Of a stretch of DNA of 64,000 nt, positions 8,860-17,140 are shown in pieces. Both the position numbers and the translations under genes were made by a program. The DNA lies in the NCBI GenBank assembly GCA_020639255.1, contig JACKGZ010000001.1, forward strand, positions 1-64,000. Direction: 5' to 3'. The stretch is from Phycisphaera sp. GTDB lineage: Bacteria; Planctomycetota; Phycisphaerae; Phycisphaerales; UBA1924. How positions within the stretch are numbered: the first letter of the stretch is position 1; each line of letters starts with the position of its first letter. The notes beneath the pieces were generated by a model. It did not search any database, was not told the DNA's origin, and saw only the letters and a program-made list of their open reading frames with translations.

Positions 8860-10146
8860 ATGCGGTGCTCACGAATTGTCTCTCTTGCTTCTCTCATGCT
8901 TGTTGTTTCAGGCGCGGCTGCCCAGGCTCAGGTGACCGCCAAGGTGCTCAACCAGGACGACTACATCGACGGCTTCGCACGAGTCGAAGGCCTTGAGTTC
9001 GGCGGGATCAGCGGGATCGACTACGACCAGCAGTCCAAATTCTGGTATGTGGTCAGCAACGACACCGGCTCGACGGCGCCCGTGCGGTTCTTCGCGATGG
9101 AGATACGGATCGACGAGTACGGCAACATTCTATTCAATTCAGACGAAGTACAACGTCTGAATCATCCGAACGGCGACATCTACGAGCCCGGCCATCACTC
9201 GCCCGGCGCGGTGCGCATCATCCCGCCGGACCCGGTCGGCGACGAGCCCTACCTCATCTGGACGAGCGAGGGCGTGCTCAACAAGGGCTACAAGGACGGC
9301 GTATTCCAGATGTGCACCGGGGCCACCTTCATGGACGGCTTCGTCACCTCGCCCCACCTCAAGTTCGTCGAGGGCGAGCAGGGCGCGCGAGACTCGCGAT
9401 CACTCGAATCGCTTGCGCTCCTGCCCAACATGGAGATCATCGCCGGCTACGAGCAGGCTCTGACGCAGGACGGCCCGCCCTGCACGCCCGGCACCGGTAC
9501 GACGTACACCCGGCTGATTCACCTCGACTACTTCAAGGCCGACCAGCTCGATGAGATGGCCTACCCGCTGGAAGCGCCGGATGCGAAATACGGCGAGAAA
9601 TCCGAGCGAAGCCTGGTCGAACTCGTCGCGGTCAACGACAACACACTCGTCGCGGTTGAAAGCATCACAATGCCTGAGAGCAAGAACCGCTTCGAGAAGG
9701 CCCGGACGGAGCTCTACCTCGTCGAACTCGACGGGGCATCGGATATCACGGCTCTTGACAGCCTGAAGGGGCTCGAAGCGGGCAAGGACTTTGTGCCGGT
9801 CAAGAAAACGTTCATCGCCGACAACGACTCGATGGGCGGTCTGCGTCAGGTGCCATTCAAGGCCGCGACGTTCGGTCCGATGATCGATGACGAGCGAGCG
9901 TCGCTCGTGATGCTCAGCGATAACGGGCTCAACGAGTACATGCCAACATATGTTGCGTACATCGAGATGACCGGTGTTCAGCCGCGCCGGCCTTACGTGC
10001 AAGAGGGCTCGCGTGTCTACGGCCAGTACGAGGAACGCGACCTCAACACCGAGCAGGGCACGCCCCAGCGCTTCAGGATCACGCGTGAGCTGAAGGAAAA
10101 ACAAGGCAAGGAGACCAACCAACTCACTGGCGAGGGCGCGAGCTGA
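8860..10146 (+). CDS. Esterase-like activity of phytase family protein (paralogue 2)
   Basis: ATG 8860 follows CAGGAGGAACC. The 428-residue product has a clear signal peptide (residues 1 to about 22, ending AAAQAQ). The phytase-like body matches the gene before it: GGISGIDYDQQSKFWYVVSND, LIWTSEGVLNKG, FQMCTGATFMDGF and SLESLALL. It is about 65 residues longer, mainly through an Arg/Glu/Gln-rich tail (RITRELKEKQGKE) that could be disordered. Its stop lies 12 bases from the guaB stop, so it is convergent with guaB. Confidence 0.78.
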   Translation: MRCSRIVSLASLMLVVSGAAAQAQVTAKVLNQDDYIDGFARVEGLEFGGISGIDYDQQSKFWYVVSNDTGSTAPVRFFAMEIRIDEYGNILFNSDEVQRLNHPNGDIYEPGHHSPGAVRIIPPDPVGDEPYLIWTSEGVLNKGYKDGVFQMCTGATFMDGFVTSPHLKFVEGEQGARDSRSLESLALLPNMEIIAGYEQALTQDGPPCTPGTGTTYTRLIHLDYFKADQLDEMAYPLEAPDAKYGEKSERSLVELVAVNDNTLVAVESITMPESKNRFEKARTELYLVELDGASDITALDSLKGLEAGKDFVPVKKTFIADNDSMGGLRQVPFKAATFGPMIDDERASLVMLSDNGLNEYMPTYVAYIEMTGVQPRRPYVQEGSRVYGQYEERDLNTEQGTPQRFRITRELKEKQGKETNQLTGEGAS

Positions 10147-10158
10147 GTCGTGCTGCGA

Positions 10159-11766
10159 TCAGCCGTGGCGGTCGCTCATGTAATTGGGTGATTCCTTGGT
10201 GATGCGGATGTCATGCGGGTGGTTCTCGACGACGGTCGCGCTCGAGATGCGTGTGAAGCGTGCATGCTCGTGCATCTCGGCGATCGTCTCGCACCCGGTG
10301 TAGCCCATCGCCGAGCGCAGGCCACCGACAAGCTGGTACACGAACTCGGAGAGCGGCCCGCGGTAGGGGACCAGCCCCTCGACGCCCTCGGGTACGAACT
10401 TGGCCTTGGGCTTGCCCTTGTCGTCGTACTTGTCGCCCTGCCCGTAGCGGTCGGCCGAGCCCGCGTTCATCGCGCCCTCCGAGCCCATGCCGCGGTAGGT
10501 CTTGTATCGCCGGCCCTGGCTGATCACGAGCTCGCCCGGGGCCTCGTCGAGCCCGGCAAAGAGCGAGCCCATCATGACCGTGTCGGCACCCGCGGCGATG
10601 GCTTTGGCGATGTCGCCCGAGGAGCGCACCCCGCCGTCGGCGATGATCGGGGTGTCCGTGCCCGTGCTCGCCACGCCCTCGACGACGTTCATGATCGCCG
10701 TGATCTGCGGCACGCCCACACCCGTGACGACCCGCGTCGTGCAGATCGAGCCCGGGCCGATACCCACCTTCACCGCGTCGGCGCCGGCCTCGATCAGGTC
10801 ACGCGCCGCCTCGGCGGTGGCGATGTTGCCCGCGATGACGTCCACCTTGTGCTTGCTCTTGATCGCGCGGACCGTGTCGAGCACGTTCTTGGAGTGCCCG
10901 TGCGCCGTGTCGACGATGATCACGTCCACGCCCGCTTCGATCAGCGCCTGCGCCCGGTCGTACTGATGCACGCCGATCGCGGCCCCGCAGAGCAGGCGAC
11001 CCCGGCTGTCGAGGTTGGCTCGTGGGAAGCTTGAGAGCCGGTCGATGTCGCGCATCGTGATCAGGCCCGCGAGCTTGAACTCGTCGTCGACGAGCAGGAG
11101 CTTTTCGACCTTGTTCTGGCTCAGGATGACCTGGGCCTGCTCAAGCGTCGTGCCGGGCTTGGCCGTCACAAGCCCCTCGGCGGTCATGACATCGCGGACG
11201 AGCGTCGATTCGTCGGTGACGAACTTCAGGTCGCGCCCGGTCAGGATGCCCACGACCTTGCCGGGCTCTGCGTGGCGTTCGTCGGACGATCCGAACTCGG
11301 TGACAGGGAAGCCCGAGACGTGGTGCTTGCGCATCAGCTCGCGGGCGCGACCGATCGAGTCGTTCGGGCCGAGCGTGATGGGGTCGACGATGACGCCGTT
11401 GGCCGAGCGTTTGACCTTGGTGACCTCGCGGGCCTGGGCCTCGGGGGAGAGGTTCTTGTGGATGATCCCGATGCCGCCCTCCTGGGCGAGGGCGATGGCC
11501 AGCGCCGACTCGGTGACGGTGTCCATCGGGGCGCTCATGAGCGGGATGCCGAGAGAGATGGACCGCGTCAGGCGAGCAGAAACTTTGGTCTCGGCGGGGC
11601 TGATCGAGCTGGCGCGAGGGATGAGCAGAACGTCGTCGAAGGTGATGCCGTCGGCGACAATTTTGCTTGTGGGGTTTGAGCGCCAGACGTTCCCTGCAAC
11701 TGCCGCCCCCTTTTCTGAGGGCTTGCGGGCGGGATCGGCCGATTCGGAAGTGGTGAGGGTACCCAT
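10159..11766 (-). CDS. guaB: Inosine-5'-monophosphate dehydrogenase
   Basis: GuaB oxidises IMP to XMP with NAD, the rate-setting step of guanine nucleotide synthesis. From ATG 11766 the protein is 535 residues. It begins with about 35 extra residues before the core at ITFDDVLLIP (41-50). A CBS-domain pair occupies about 128-246. The active-site loop GIGPGSICTTRVV carries Cys342, and the flap region GAMNAGSADRYGQ follows. An ATG at 11790 would add eight residues; neither start has a strong ribosome site. The gene is divergent from the debranching-enzyme gene, with only 66 bases between starts. Confidence 0.95.
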   Translation of the reverse strand: MGTLTTSESADPARKPSEKGAAVAGNVWRSNPTSKIVADGITFDDVLLIPRASSISPAETKVSARLTRSISLGIPLMSAPMDTVTESALAIALAQEGGIGIIHKNLSPEAQAREVTKVKRSANGVIVDPITLGPNDSIGRARELMRKHHVSGFPVTEFGSSDERHAEPGKVVGILTGRDLKFVTDESTLVRDVMTAEGLVTAKPGTTLEQAQVILSQNKVEKLLLVDDEFKLAGLITMRDIDRLSSFPRANLDSRGRLLCGAAIGVHQYDRAQALIEAGVDVIIVDTAHGHSKNVLDTVRAIKSKHKVDVIAGNIATAEAARDLIEAGADAVKVGIGPGSICTTRVVTGVGVPQITAIMNVVEGVASTGTDTPIIADGGVRSSGDIAKAIAAGADTVMMGSLFAGLDEAPGELVISQGRRYKTYRGMGSEGAMNAGSADRYGQGDKYDDKGKPKAKFVPEGVEGLVPYRGPLSEFVYQLVGGLRSAMGYTGCETIAEMHEHARFTRISSATVVENHPHDIRITKESPNYMSDRHG

Positions 11767-11832
11767 GAGACAGTGTCCCAGGGGTAGCATTGGCAGTCAA
11801 GCAGCAGAGCCATCAAGACTCCGGGGCATGCA

Positions 11833-13953
11833 TTGATCCGAGCAGAATCGGCAGAAGAAGTGCGGGCCAGACCCGTCACGGTGCGAGCGGGCTCTCCCGC
11901 CGAGCGGCTGCAGCTGACCGGTCGGGAGTGGCTCCTGACCGACGGCTCGGGTGGGTACGCGATGGGCAACGCCCTGGGCATGCCGGATCGTCGATACCAC
12001 GGCCTGCTGTGCGTATCGCTCTCGCCCCCTGTCAGCCGCGCGATGCTGCTCACTTCGATGGCCGAGATCCTCTGGCTCCACCCGGACACACCGAACGCGA
12101 GATCTGTTGATCTGACCGACATGCGGTTCGCCGACGGGACGCTCATCTCGAACGGGCGCGACCGGCTGGTCTCGTTCGAGATCGGGGACGAGGCCCTCTG
12201 GACGTACGACGTGGGCGACGGCGCGACGCTCAAGCGGAGTCTTCACCTGCACGAGCGGCGCTCGGCGGCGACGATCCGGTACGAGCTGACCGGCGCGCAC
12301 GGCTGGATCCAGTGCCGACCGCTCATGCCCCTGCGCGATCACCACCACCTGAACCACGAACCCGACCCTGCGGTGCGACTCGCTGGCACCGCCTGCGGGC
12401 AGAGTGTCACGGTCGAACGCCACGGCCTGTTCGCGACGATCGAGGCCCGGGGCGGGTTCAATCCCGAGCCGCACTGGTGGCACGGCGCGCGGTACGTGAC
12501 CGAATCGGATCGCGGATACGACGACACCGAGTGCCTCTTCTGCCCAGGCGAATTGCATCTCTCGCTCGATGAGCCGGCGCAGGTGCTCGTCAGGCTGGGC
12601 GGACACGCCGAGGAGGCCGATCTGCGAGCCTGGAAGCCGGGCGACCCGTGCGTGCGGCGCGAGCGCACCGAGCAGGCGGCGAGTGTGGTTCTTCGCAGCG
12701 GCTCGGGCGACCACGCCGACGATCGCGCCGTGCTTGCATTGGCTCGGGCCGCCGACCAGTTCGTGGTCCGCCGGGGTCCGACGCCAAAGAGCATTCGTGA
12801 TGAGCACGCGCAGGTCTCGATCCTGGCGGGCTATCCGTGGTTCAGCGACTGGGGTCGCGACGCGATGATCTCAATGCCCGGGCTTTTACTTGCAACGGGT
12901 CGCGCGGCGGAAGCGGCCTCGATGCTGCGGACCTTCGCCGAGGCGCAGCAGGACGGGCTGATCCCGAACAGGTTCAGCGACGAGGGGGGCGAGGCCGAGT
13001 ACAACACCGTCGATGCGAGCCTCTGGTTCGTCCACGCGGTCTGCCAGCTCGCGAGCGTGGCACACGACGCAGACACGCGGGGCATCGTCTTCGATGAGCT
13101 CGTGCCCGCGTGCTATCAGGTCATCTCGTCGTATCTCACGGGCACGCGCTACGACATCAAGGTCGACCCTGCCGATGGATTGGTCAGCGCGGGCAACGAG
13201 CACACGCAGCTCACGTGGATGGACGCCAAACGCGACGGCTTCGTCTTCACGCCCCGTCACGGCAAGCCGGTCGAGATCCAGGCGCTCTGGCAGTCGGCGC
13301 TCCGCTCACTCGCGGTGCTCGTTGCGTCGTCGGATATCCGGCGATCACGCGATCTGACGGCTCGCGCCGATCAGGCCGCCGAATCAATCCGCGGGCAGTT
13401 CTGGTGCGAGCGTTTCGGATGCGCGTACGACCGCTTGCAGCTGACGTCCGATGGCTGGCGACCGATCATGGAGCTCCGCCCGAACCAGCTGTTCCTCGTG
13501 AGCCTGCCGCACGGCCCGCTCGGGACGAATCAGGAACGCTCGCTCGTGAAGGTCTGCCGCGAGCGGCTCTGGACGCCCGCGGGCATGCGCACGCTCGACA
13601 CGCTCGACGCGAAGTACCGCGGCAGGTTCGAGGGCCCGATCCGCGAGCTCGACGCCGCGTACCACAACGGCACGGTCTGGCCCTGGCTCATCGGGCCGAT
13701 GGCCGAGGCCTGGCTCCGCGCGTTCGATCACACGCCGAGCGCGTGCGCCGAGGCGAGAATGATGGTGCAGAAGCTCGTCGATCTCGTCACGGATCCCGAA
13801 GCGCCGTCGCTCGGGCAGCTCTACGAGGTCTACGACGGCGATACGACCCCCAAACCCCAGGCGCCCGGCGGCTGCCCGGCGCAGGCGTGGTCCATCGCGG
13901 AGGTTCTCCGCGTGCTGGTCATGATCCGTGGGTGCGAGTCGGCGAAGGCCTAG
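11833..13953 (+). CDS. Glycogen debranching enzyme (amylo-alpha-1,6-glucosidase type, GH133-like)
   Basis: The 706-residue protein should remove alpha-1,6 branches from glycogen. The N-terminal domain begins with LTGREWLLTDGSGGYAMGNA and RRYHGLL, typical of bacterial debranching N-domains. The C-terminal (alpha/alpha)6 catalytic part has GYPWFSDWGRDAMIS, NTVDASLWFVHA, TWMDAK, PVEIQALW and YHNGTVWPWLIGP. All of these are conserved in the family. The start is TTG 11833; GTG 11860 in frame is an alternative, and neither has a good ribosome site. No glycogen synthase or phosphorylase is nearby; phosphofructokinase at 53 kb is the only other sugar-metabolism gene here. Confidence 0.9.
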   Translation: MIRAESAEEVRARPVTVRAGSPAERLQLTGREWLLTDGSGGYAMGNALGMPDRRYHGLLCVSLSPPVSRAMLLTSMAEILWLHPDTPNARSVDLTDMRFADGTLISNGRDRLVSFEIGDEALWTYDVGDGATLKRSLHLHERRSAATIRYELTGAHGWIQCRPLMPLRDHHHLNHEPDPAVRLAGTACGQSVTVERHGLFATIEARGGFNPEPHWWHGARYVTESDRGYDDTECLFCPGELHLSLDEPAQVLVRLGGHAEEADLRAWKPGDPCVRRERTEQAASVVLRSGSGDHADDRAVLALARAADQFVVRRGPTPKSIRDEHAQVSILAGYPWFSDWGRDAMISMPGLLLATGRAAEAASMLRTFAEAQQDGLIPNRFSDEGGEAEYNTVDASLWFVHAVCQLASVAHDADTRGIVFDELVPACYQVISSYLTGTRYDIKVDPADGLVSAGNEHTQLTWMDAKRDGFVFTPRHGKPVEIQALWQSALRSLAVLVASSDIRRSRDLTARADQAAESIRGQFWCERFGCAYDRLQLTSDGWRPIMELRPNQLFLVSLPHGPLGTNQERSLVKVCRERLWTPAGMRTLDTLDAKYRGRFEGPIRELDAAYHNGTVWPWLIGPMAEAWLRAFDHTPSACAEARMMVQKLVDLVTDPEAPSLGQLYEVYDGDTTPKPQAPGGCPAQAWSIAEVLRVLVMIRGCESAKA

Positions 13954-13966
13954 CCAGCCACACGCA

Positions 13967-14317
13967 TCAGGCGTGCGCAGGCTGCGGCGAATGGGCCGGG
14001 TTTCTCGCAGGCGTTGCCTTTGAACCCGAACCGGCCGCGAGCACCTGGGCGAGCATGTCCTTGCTGCCCTTTTCGTTGGTCAGGCCAACCGCCAGGATGC
14101 GAACCGCGTCGTCCGGCGTGATCGTACCTTCGGCAACATACGCGGACAATTCGCGCTTGGTGTTCTCCCGGGCTTTCTTGACCGCGACCGAGTGCATCAC
14201 ACCACATGTGATAGCGAACGATCCAACAATCACGCCGGCGACGATCGCGACGATTGGAAGAAGGTAGTGAGCGAGCGAGTCGGCGAGTGCGTTGTCGGCA
14301 AGGGTGGCTTCGATCAT
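13967..14317 (-). CDS. Small one-helix membrane protein with C-terminal SHOCT-like motif (paralogue C)
   Basis: The product is 116 residues from ATG 14317. A short N-terminal segment (MIEATLADNALADSLAHY) leads to one membrane helix at about residues 18-41. A charged cytoplasm-like part follows with KARENTKRELSAYVAEGTIT, then PDDAVRILA. The unit R-E-x-(T/S)-(K/R)-R-E-x-(A/S)-AY-(V/I)-AEG occurs in all three small genes here. It ends in a short helix-turn (AEGTITPDDA) like the SHOCT oligomerisation module, though the match is only by eye. The frame is open upstream to 14368, but ATG 14317 aligns with the paralogue below. It is third in a minus-strand run of three. Confidence 0.65.
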   Translation of the reverse strand: MIEATLADNALADSLAHYLLPIVAIVAGVIVGSFAITCGVMHSVAVKKARENTKRELSAYVAEGTITPDDAVRILAVGLTNEKGSKDMLAQVLAAGSGSKATPARNPAHSPQPAHA

Positions 14318-14388
14318 TCCGGGCGATTCCCATCTATTGCTTGGAGTCAATACGAACGAGTCAGTCAATGGTTAATTCTACGGACGAT

Positions 14389-14739
14389 TCAGGCTTTGGC
14401 AGCATGCTGCTTATCAAGTGCCTGGATGAGTTGGTCGGCCTTCTTCGCGCTGATCCAGCCGTCGGCGGCGCGCTTGGCGATGATCTCGCAGGCGTCGGTG
14501 CCGTTGCCCGCAGTCAGGATCTTGATCGCGTGCTCGGGATCGACCGAACCCTCGGCGACATAAGCAGCCATCTCTCGTTTGGTCTTCTCGCGTGCCCGCG
14601 TGCCGAGCACGCTCTTCAGCATGCCGCAGATCACGAGGATACTGGCGAAGGTGAAGCTTCCTCCAAGAACCGCGAACAGCTTGATTTCGCGAGCGATCGC
14701 GTCGGTCAGCGAGTTGTCGGCGAGAACGGTGTCCAGCAT
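14389..14739 (-). CDS. Small one-helix membrane protein with C-terminal SHOCT-like motif (paralogue B)
   Basis: This is also 116 residues, with GGAGATCCGAG before ATG 14739. The N-terminus MLDTVLADNSLTDAIAREI parallels the next gene's start. One membrane helix covers about residues 21-43. Then comes RAREKTKREMAAYVAEGSVD, the shared motif, followed by a second helix-turn segment ADGWISAKKADQLIQALDK, which again looks SHOCT-like. It therefore has two such modules, the paralogue at 14750 only one. Function unknown; the shape suits a membrane stress or scaffold protein. Confidence 0.7.
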   Translation of the reverse strand: MLDTVLADNSLTDAIAREIKLFAVLGGSFTFASILVICGMLKSVLGTRAREKTKREMAAYVAEGSVDPEHAIKILTAGNGTDACEIIAKRAADGWISAKKADQLIQALDKQHAAKA

Positions 14740-14749
14740 CTCGGATCTC

Positions 14750-14977
14750 CTAGCACTTGCTCTTGGGGCCGGCGTTCATCAGCTTCTCGCCTTGCTCGGG
14801 AGTCATCGAGCCCTCGGCGATGTACGCGGCGATCTCGCGGCGTGATTTCTCGCGATGCCCGGCGATGACCATGCTCTTGATCGTGCCGAACAGAATGGCC
14901 ACGATCGCGATCGTCCCACCGGTGACGAAGATGATGTTGTCGCCTGCAAATATGAGTTCGATGAGTTCTTTCTCCAT
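14750..14977 (-). CDS. Small one-helix membrane protein with C-terminal SHOCT-like motif (paralogue A)
   Basis: This short gene encodes 75 residues from ATG 14977. The helix FVTGGTIAIVAILFGTIKSM lies at about residues 17-36, followed by GHREKSRREIAAYIAEGSMT and PEQGEKLMNAG. The motif matches the two genes after it, so the three arose by tandem duplication. The 10-base gap to the next start suggests one operon with the order 14750-14977, 14389-14739, 13967-14317. It is divergent from aat (117 bases between starts). The frame is open further upstream, but those residues are unlike the family. Confidence 0.7.
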   Translation of the reverse strand: MEKELIELIFAGDNIIFVTGGTIAIVAILFGTIKSMVIAGHREKSRREIAAYIAEGSMTPEQGEKLMNAGPKSKC

Positions 14978-15094
14978 GGTCGCGCTCCGCTTGTGCCGGT
15001 GGCTGATTCGGAATCGGGTCGGCCGCGTTTCATGGGCCTGCGCAATTGTACCGGGAAGGGTGATTTTCGGGTACCCGGGTTCGTATTCTCGGGC

Positions 15095-15787
15095 ATGGAA
15101 TCGGGCGAAATTGAGCTTATCGAGGCCATCCTGGATGCCTATCGGCAGGGCGCGTTCCCGATGGCGGAGGGCCGCGACGCCGCCAGGCTCGGCAAACCCG
15201 TGCGCTGGTATCGCCCGTTCGAGCGTGCGGTCCTTCCGATCAGACCAGAACTGCTCGGCCTCGACCAGGGCGTGCACATGCCGAGGCGACTCACGCGGAC
15301 GTACCGCCAGGGCAAATTCCGCCTGACGACCGATGCCGCCTTCGACCGGGTCATCCGTGCGTGCGCCGAGCCCAGGCGTGAGACACCCAGCTCATCGACC
15401 GAGACGTGGATCGACGACCGCATCATCCATGCGTTCGAGCTGCTGCATGACGCAGGCCATACGCACTCGATCGAGGCGTGGCTCGAGAAAGGCACGGGCG
15501 AGCTCGAACTCGTCGGCGGCCTCTACGGCCTCGCGCTCGGGGGCGTCTTCTGCGCCGAGAGCATGTTCAGCCGCCCCGAGATCGGCGGCACCGACGCGTC
15601 CAAGGTCTGCCTCGTCAAGCTCATCGAGCACTGCACCGCGCGAGGCTTCAGTGTGATCGACACACAGTTCGTCAACCCGCACCTCGAACAGTTCGGCGTC
15701 GTCGAGATCGAGACCGAACGGTACCTCGATCTGCTTGATGATGTCGGGGATCAGGAGATCAGCTGGCTTCCGTTTGAAGCGACGTGA
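15095..15787 (+). CDS. aat: Leucyl/phenylalanyl-tRNA--protein transferase
   Basis: Aat adds Leu or Phe from tRNA to proteins with N-terminal Lys or Arg, marking them for ClpS/ClpAP degradation. The 230-residue length fits. Visible family motifs are YRQGAFPMA near the start, WYRPFERAVLP, FRLTTDAAFDRVIRACA, TWID, HDAGHTHSIEAW, GGLYGLALGGVFCAESMFS, ASKVCLVKLIEH and IDTQFVNPHLEQFG. ATG 15095 is chosen because homology begins there; the frame is open upstream. The 3' end overlaps the convergent membrane-protein gene by 29 bases. Confidence 0.95.
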   Translation: MESGEIELIEAILDAYRQGAFPMAEGRDAARLGKPVRWYRPFERAVLPIRPELLGLDQGVHMPRRLTRTYRQGKFRLTTDAAFDRVIRACAEPRRETPSSSTETWIDDRIIHAFELLHDAGHTHSIEAWLEKGTGELELVGGLYGLALGGVFCAESMFSRPEIGGTDASKVCLVKLIEHCTARGFSVIDTQFVNPHLEQFGVVEIETERYLDLLDDVGDQEISWLPFEAT

Positions 15788-16268
15788 TCGCACGGCCGCA
15801 CTCCGGGCAGGTGGGAGACTCGACCGACGAGACATCGTAGAGACAGCGAGTGCAGTGGGTCTGGTAGAAAACGTGTCGGCCCGCGAGCACACCTCGCGCG
15901 AGCAGCGATATCGCGAGCGCATAGAACAAGACGAGCAGGCAGAGCAGGATCGCGGCCCACACCCACGGTGCGGCGACGGTCAACAGGCCGAGCCCAAGCA
16001 GAAAGAGAAACCCGAATACAAGCATCGCGGTGTGCGCGATGAGCACGACCATTTCTTCTCGTCGACGGAGGCCAATCGCGGGTGCCGGCTTTCGCAACGC
16101 AACGGCTACCCCTAAGGCGATGAGGAGAACGCACCCCATAATTGGATACTTGAGCGGCGAGAACTCTGGATAGTGCCAGGTGAGTATGGTGATACCAGCG
16201 ATCGAACCCAGTCCGAGCACCGCGGATTGAATCGTCAGTTGTAATGCCCGCCATTCTTCCATTGACAA
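15759..16268 (-). CDS. Membrane protein with C-terminal zinc-ribbon motif
   Basis: The 169-residue product has four likely membrane helices (about residues 10-30, 41-58, 74-95 and 102-126). A cytoplasm-like tail follows with CTRCLYDVS and CPECG: Cys139, Cys142, Cys154 and Cys157, a compact zinc ribbon. Such CxxCxYDL/DVS tails are very common in planctomycete membrane proteins. I know no proven function. It may be transcribed with the GT2 gene, which lies 100 bases upstream on the same strand. ATG 16262 is an alternative start. The gap 16269-16368 holds nothing I recognise. Confidence 0.65.
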   Translation of the reverse strand: MSMEEWRALQLTIQSAVLGLGSIAGITILTWHYPEFSPLKYPIMGCVLLIALGVAVALRKPAPAIGLRRREEMVVLIAHTAMLVFGFLFLLGLGLLTVAAPWVWAAILLCLLVLFYALAISLLARGVLAGRHVFYQTHCTRCLYDVSSVESPTCPECGRAITSLQTEAS

Positions 16269-16368
16269 CGCCTGTAAGAGAATACGTCGACGACCTATTC
16301 AATCAAAACGGTGCTCGAATGGTCCGTTGATTCGTATATATGAACTCATTCTGCAACAGATCAGTCGA

Positions 16369-17043
16369 TCATGTGTTCCGCACCATCCACGCCAGGTGTC
16401 TCAGCCCGTCGCGGAGCGGGCGGAGGTGCGGCGGCCGCTCGCGTCCAGCGGGCCGGGTCGTGACGGGGCACTGCCCGATGCGTAGATCCGCCTGCGACGC
16501 CCGCACAATCATCTCGGTGGCAAACTCCATTCCGTCGCAGGTGAGGGTGAGCCGTTCGAGGGCTCTGCGTGTGATGGCGCGATAGCCACAGTGAAAGTCG
16601 CGGACGTCCGTGCCCGAGAGAGCGCGGCCGATCGCCGAGAGCGCCGGCGCACCGATCGTGCGGTTGAGCCACGGGATCGAACGCTTCGCGCCGGCCGGGT
16701 CGTCGAATCGCGAGCCGACGACCATGTCAAAGCCCTTGTCGATGCGGGCGACGAACACGCCGATCTGGGAGAAATCGTGCTGCCCGTCGGCGTCGCCAAT
16801 GATAAGAATGTCACCCAGCGCGCTGGCGAGCCCGCTGCGGATCGCGCTGCCGTAGCCGCGTCTTTCGATCGAGACGACCCTCGCACCCGCCTTCTCCGCG
16901 AGGGCGATCGAGCCATCGGTACTCCCGTTGTCGGCGACCACGACCTCGATCGATTCCTCGGCATCAACAGCCCACATCAAAGCTTCACCGACGACAGCCC
17001 CGATTGTCCGCGACTCATTCAGGCATGGGATGACAACGCTCAC
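16369..17043 (-). CDS. Family 2 glycosyltransferase (polyprenyl-phosphate sugar transferase type)
   Basis: The GT-A fold is clear: SVVIPCLNESRTIG, VVVADNGSTDGSI, RRGYGSAIRSGLA, then the metal site LIIGDADGQHDFSQI and FDMVVGSRF. CGYRAITRRAL and GMEFATEMIVRA match dolichyl/undecaprenyl-phosphate mannose or glucose synthases. At 224 residues from GTG 17043 it has no C-terminal membrane helices. The frame stays open upstream into the end of the preceding gene, and that stretch (ending LQDALQAPRVSVVIP) looks protein-like, so the true start may lie upstream with an unusual codon. It is the last core gene of a five-gene glycan/sulfation operon and probably supplies lipid-linked sugar to the membrane enzyme upstream. 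Confidence 0.85.
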   Translation of the reverse strand: MSVVIPCLNESRTIGAVVGEALMWAVDAEESIEVVVADNGSTDGSIALAEKAGARVVSIERRGYGSAIRSGLASALGDILIIGDADGQHDFSQIGVFVARIDKGFDMVVGSRFDDPAGAKRSIPWLNRTIGAPALSAIGRALSGTDVRDFHCGYRAITRRALERLTLTCDGMEFATEMIVRASQADLRIGQCPVTTRPAGRERPPHLRPLRDGLRHLAWMVRNT

Positions 17044-17140
17044 CCGCGGCGCTTGCAGCGCATCCTGAAGTGTGGGCTTCGTGCGATCCCGCAGCGGCTT
17101 GGCTTCGATGATGACATCCGCAGCCGTGCGTGTGCGAAGT

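Noticed and set aside
13961..13975. CACGC/GCGTG hairpin between convergent genes
   Set aside because: The stem is only five bases and lies within a coding end with no T run.
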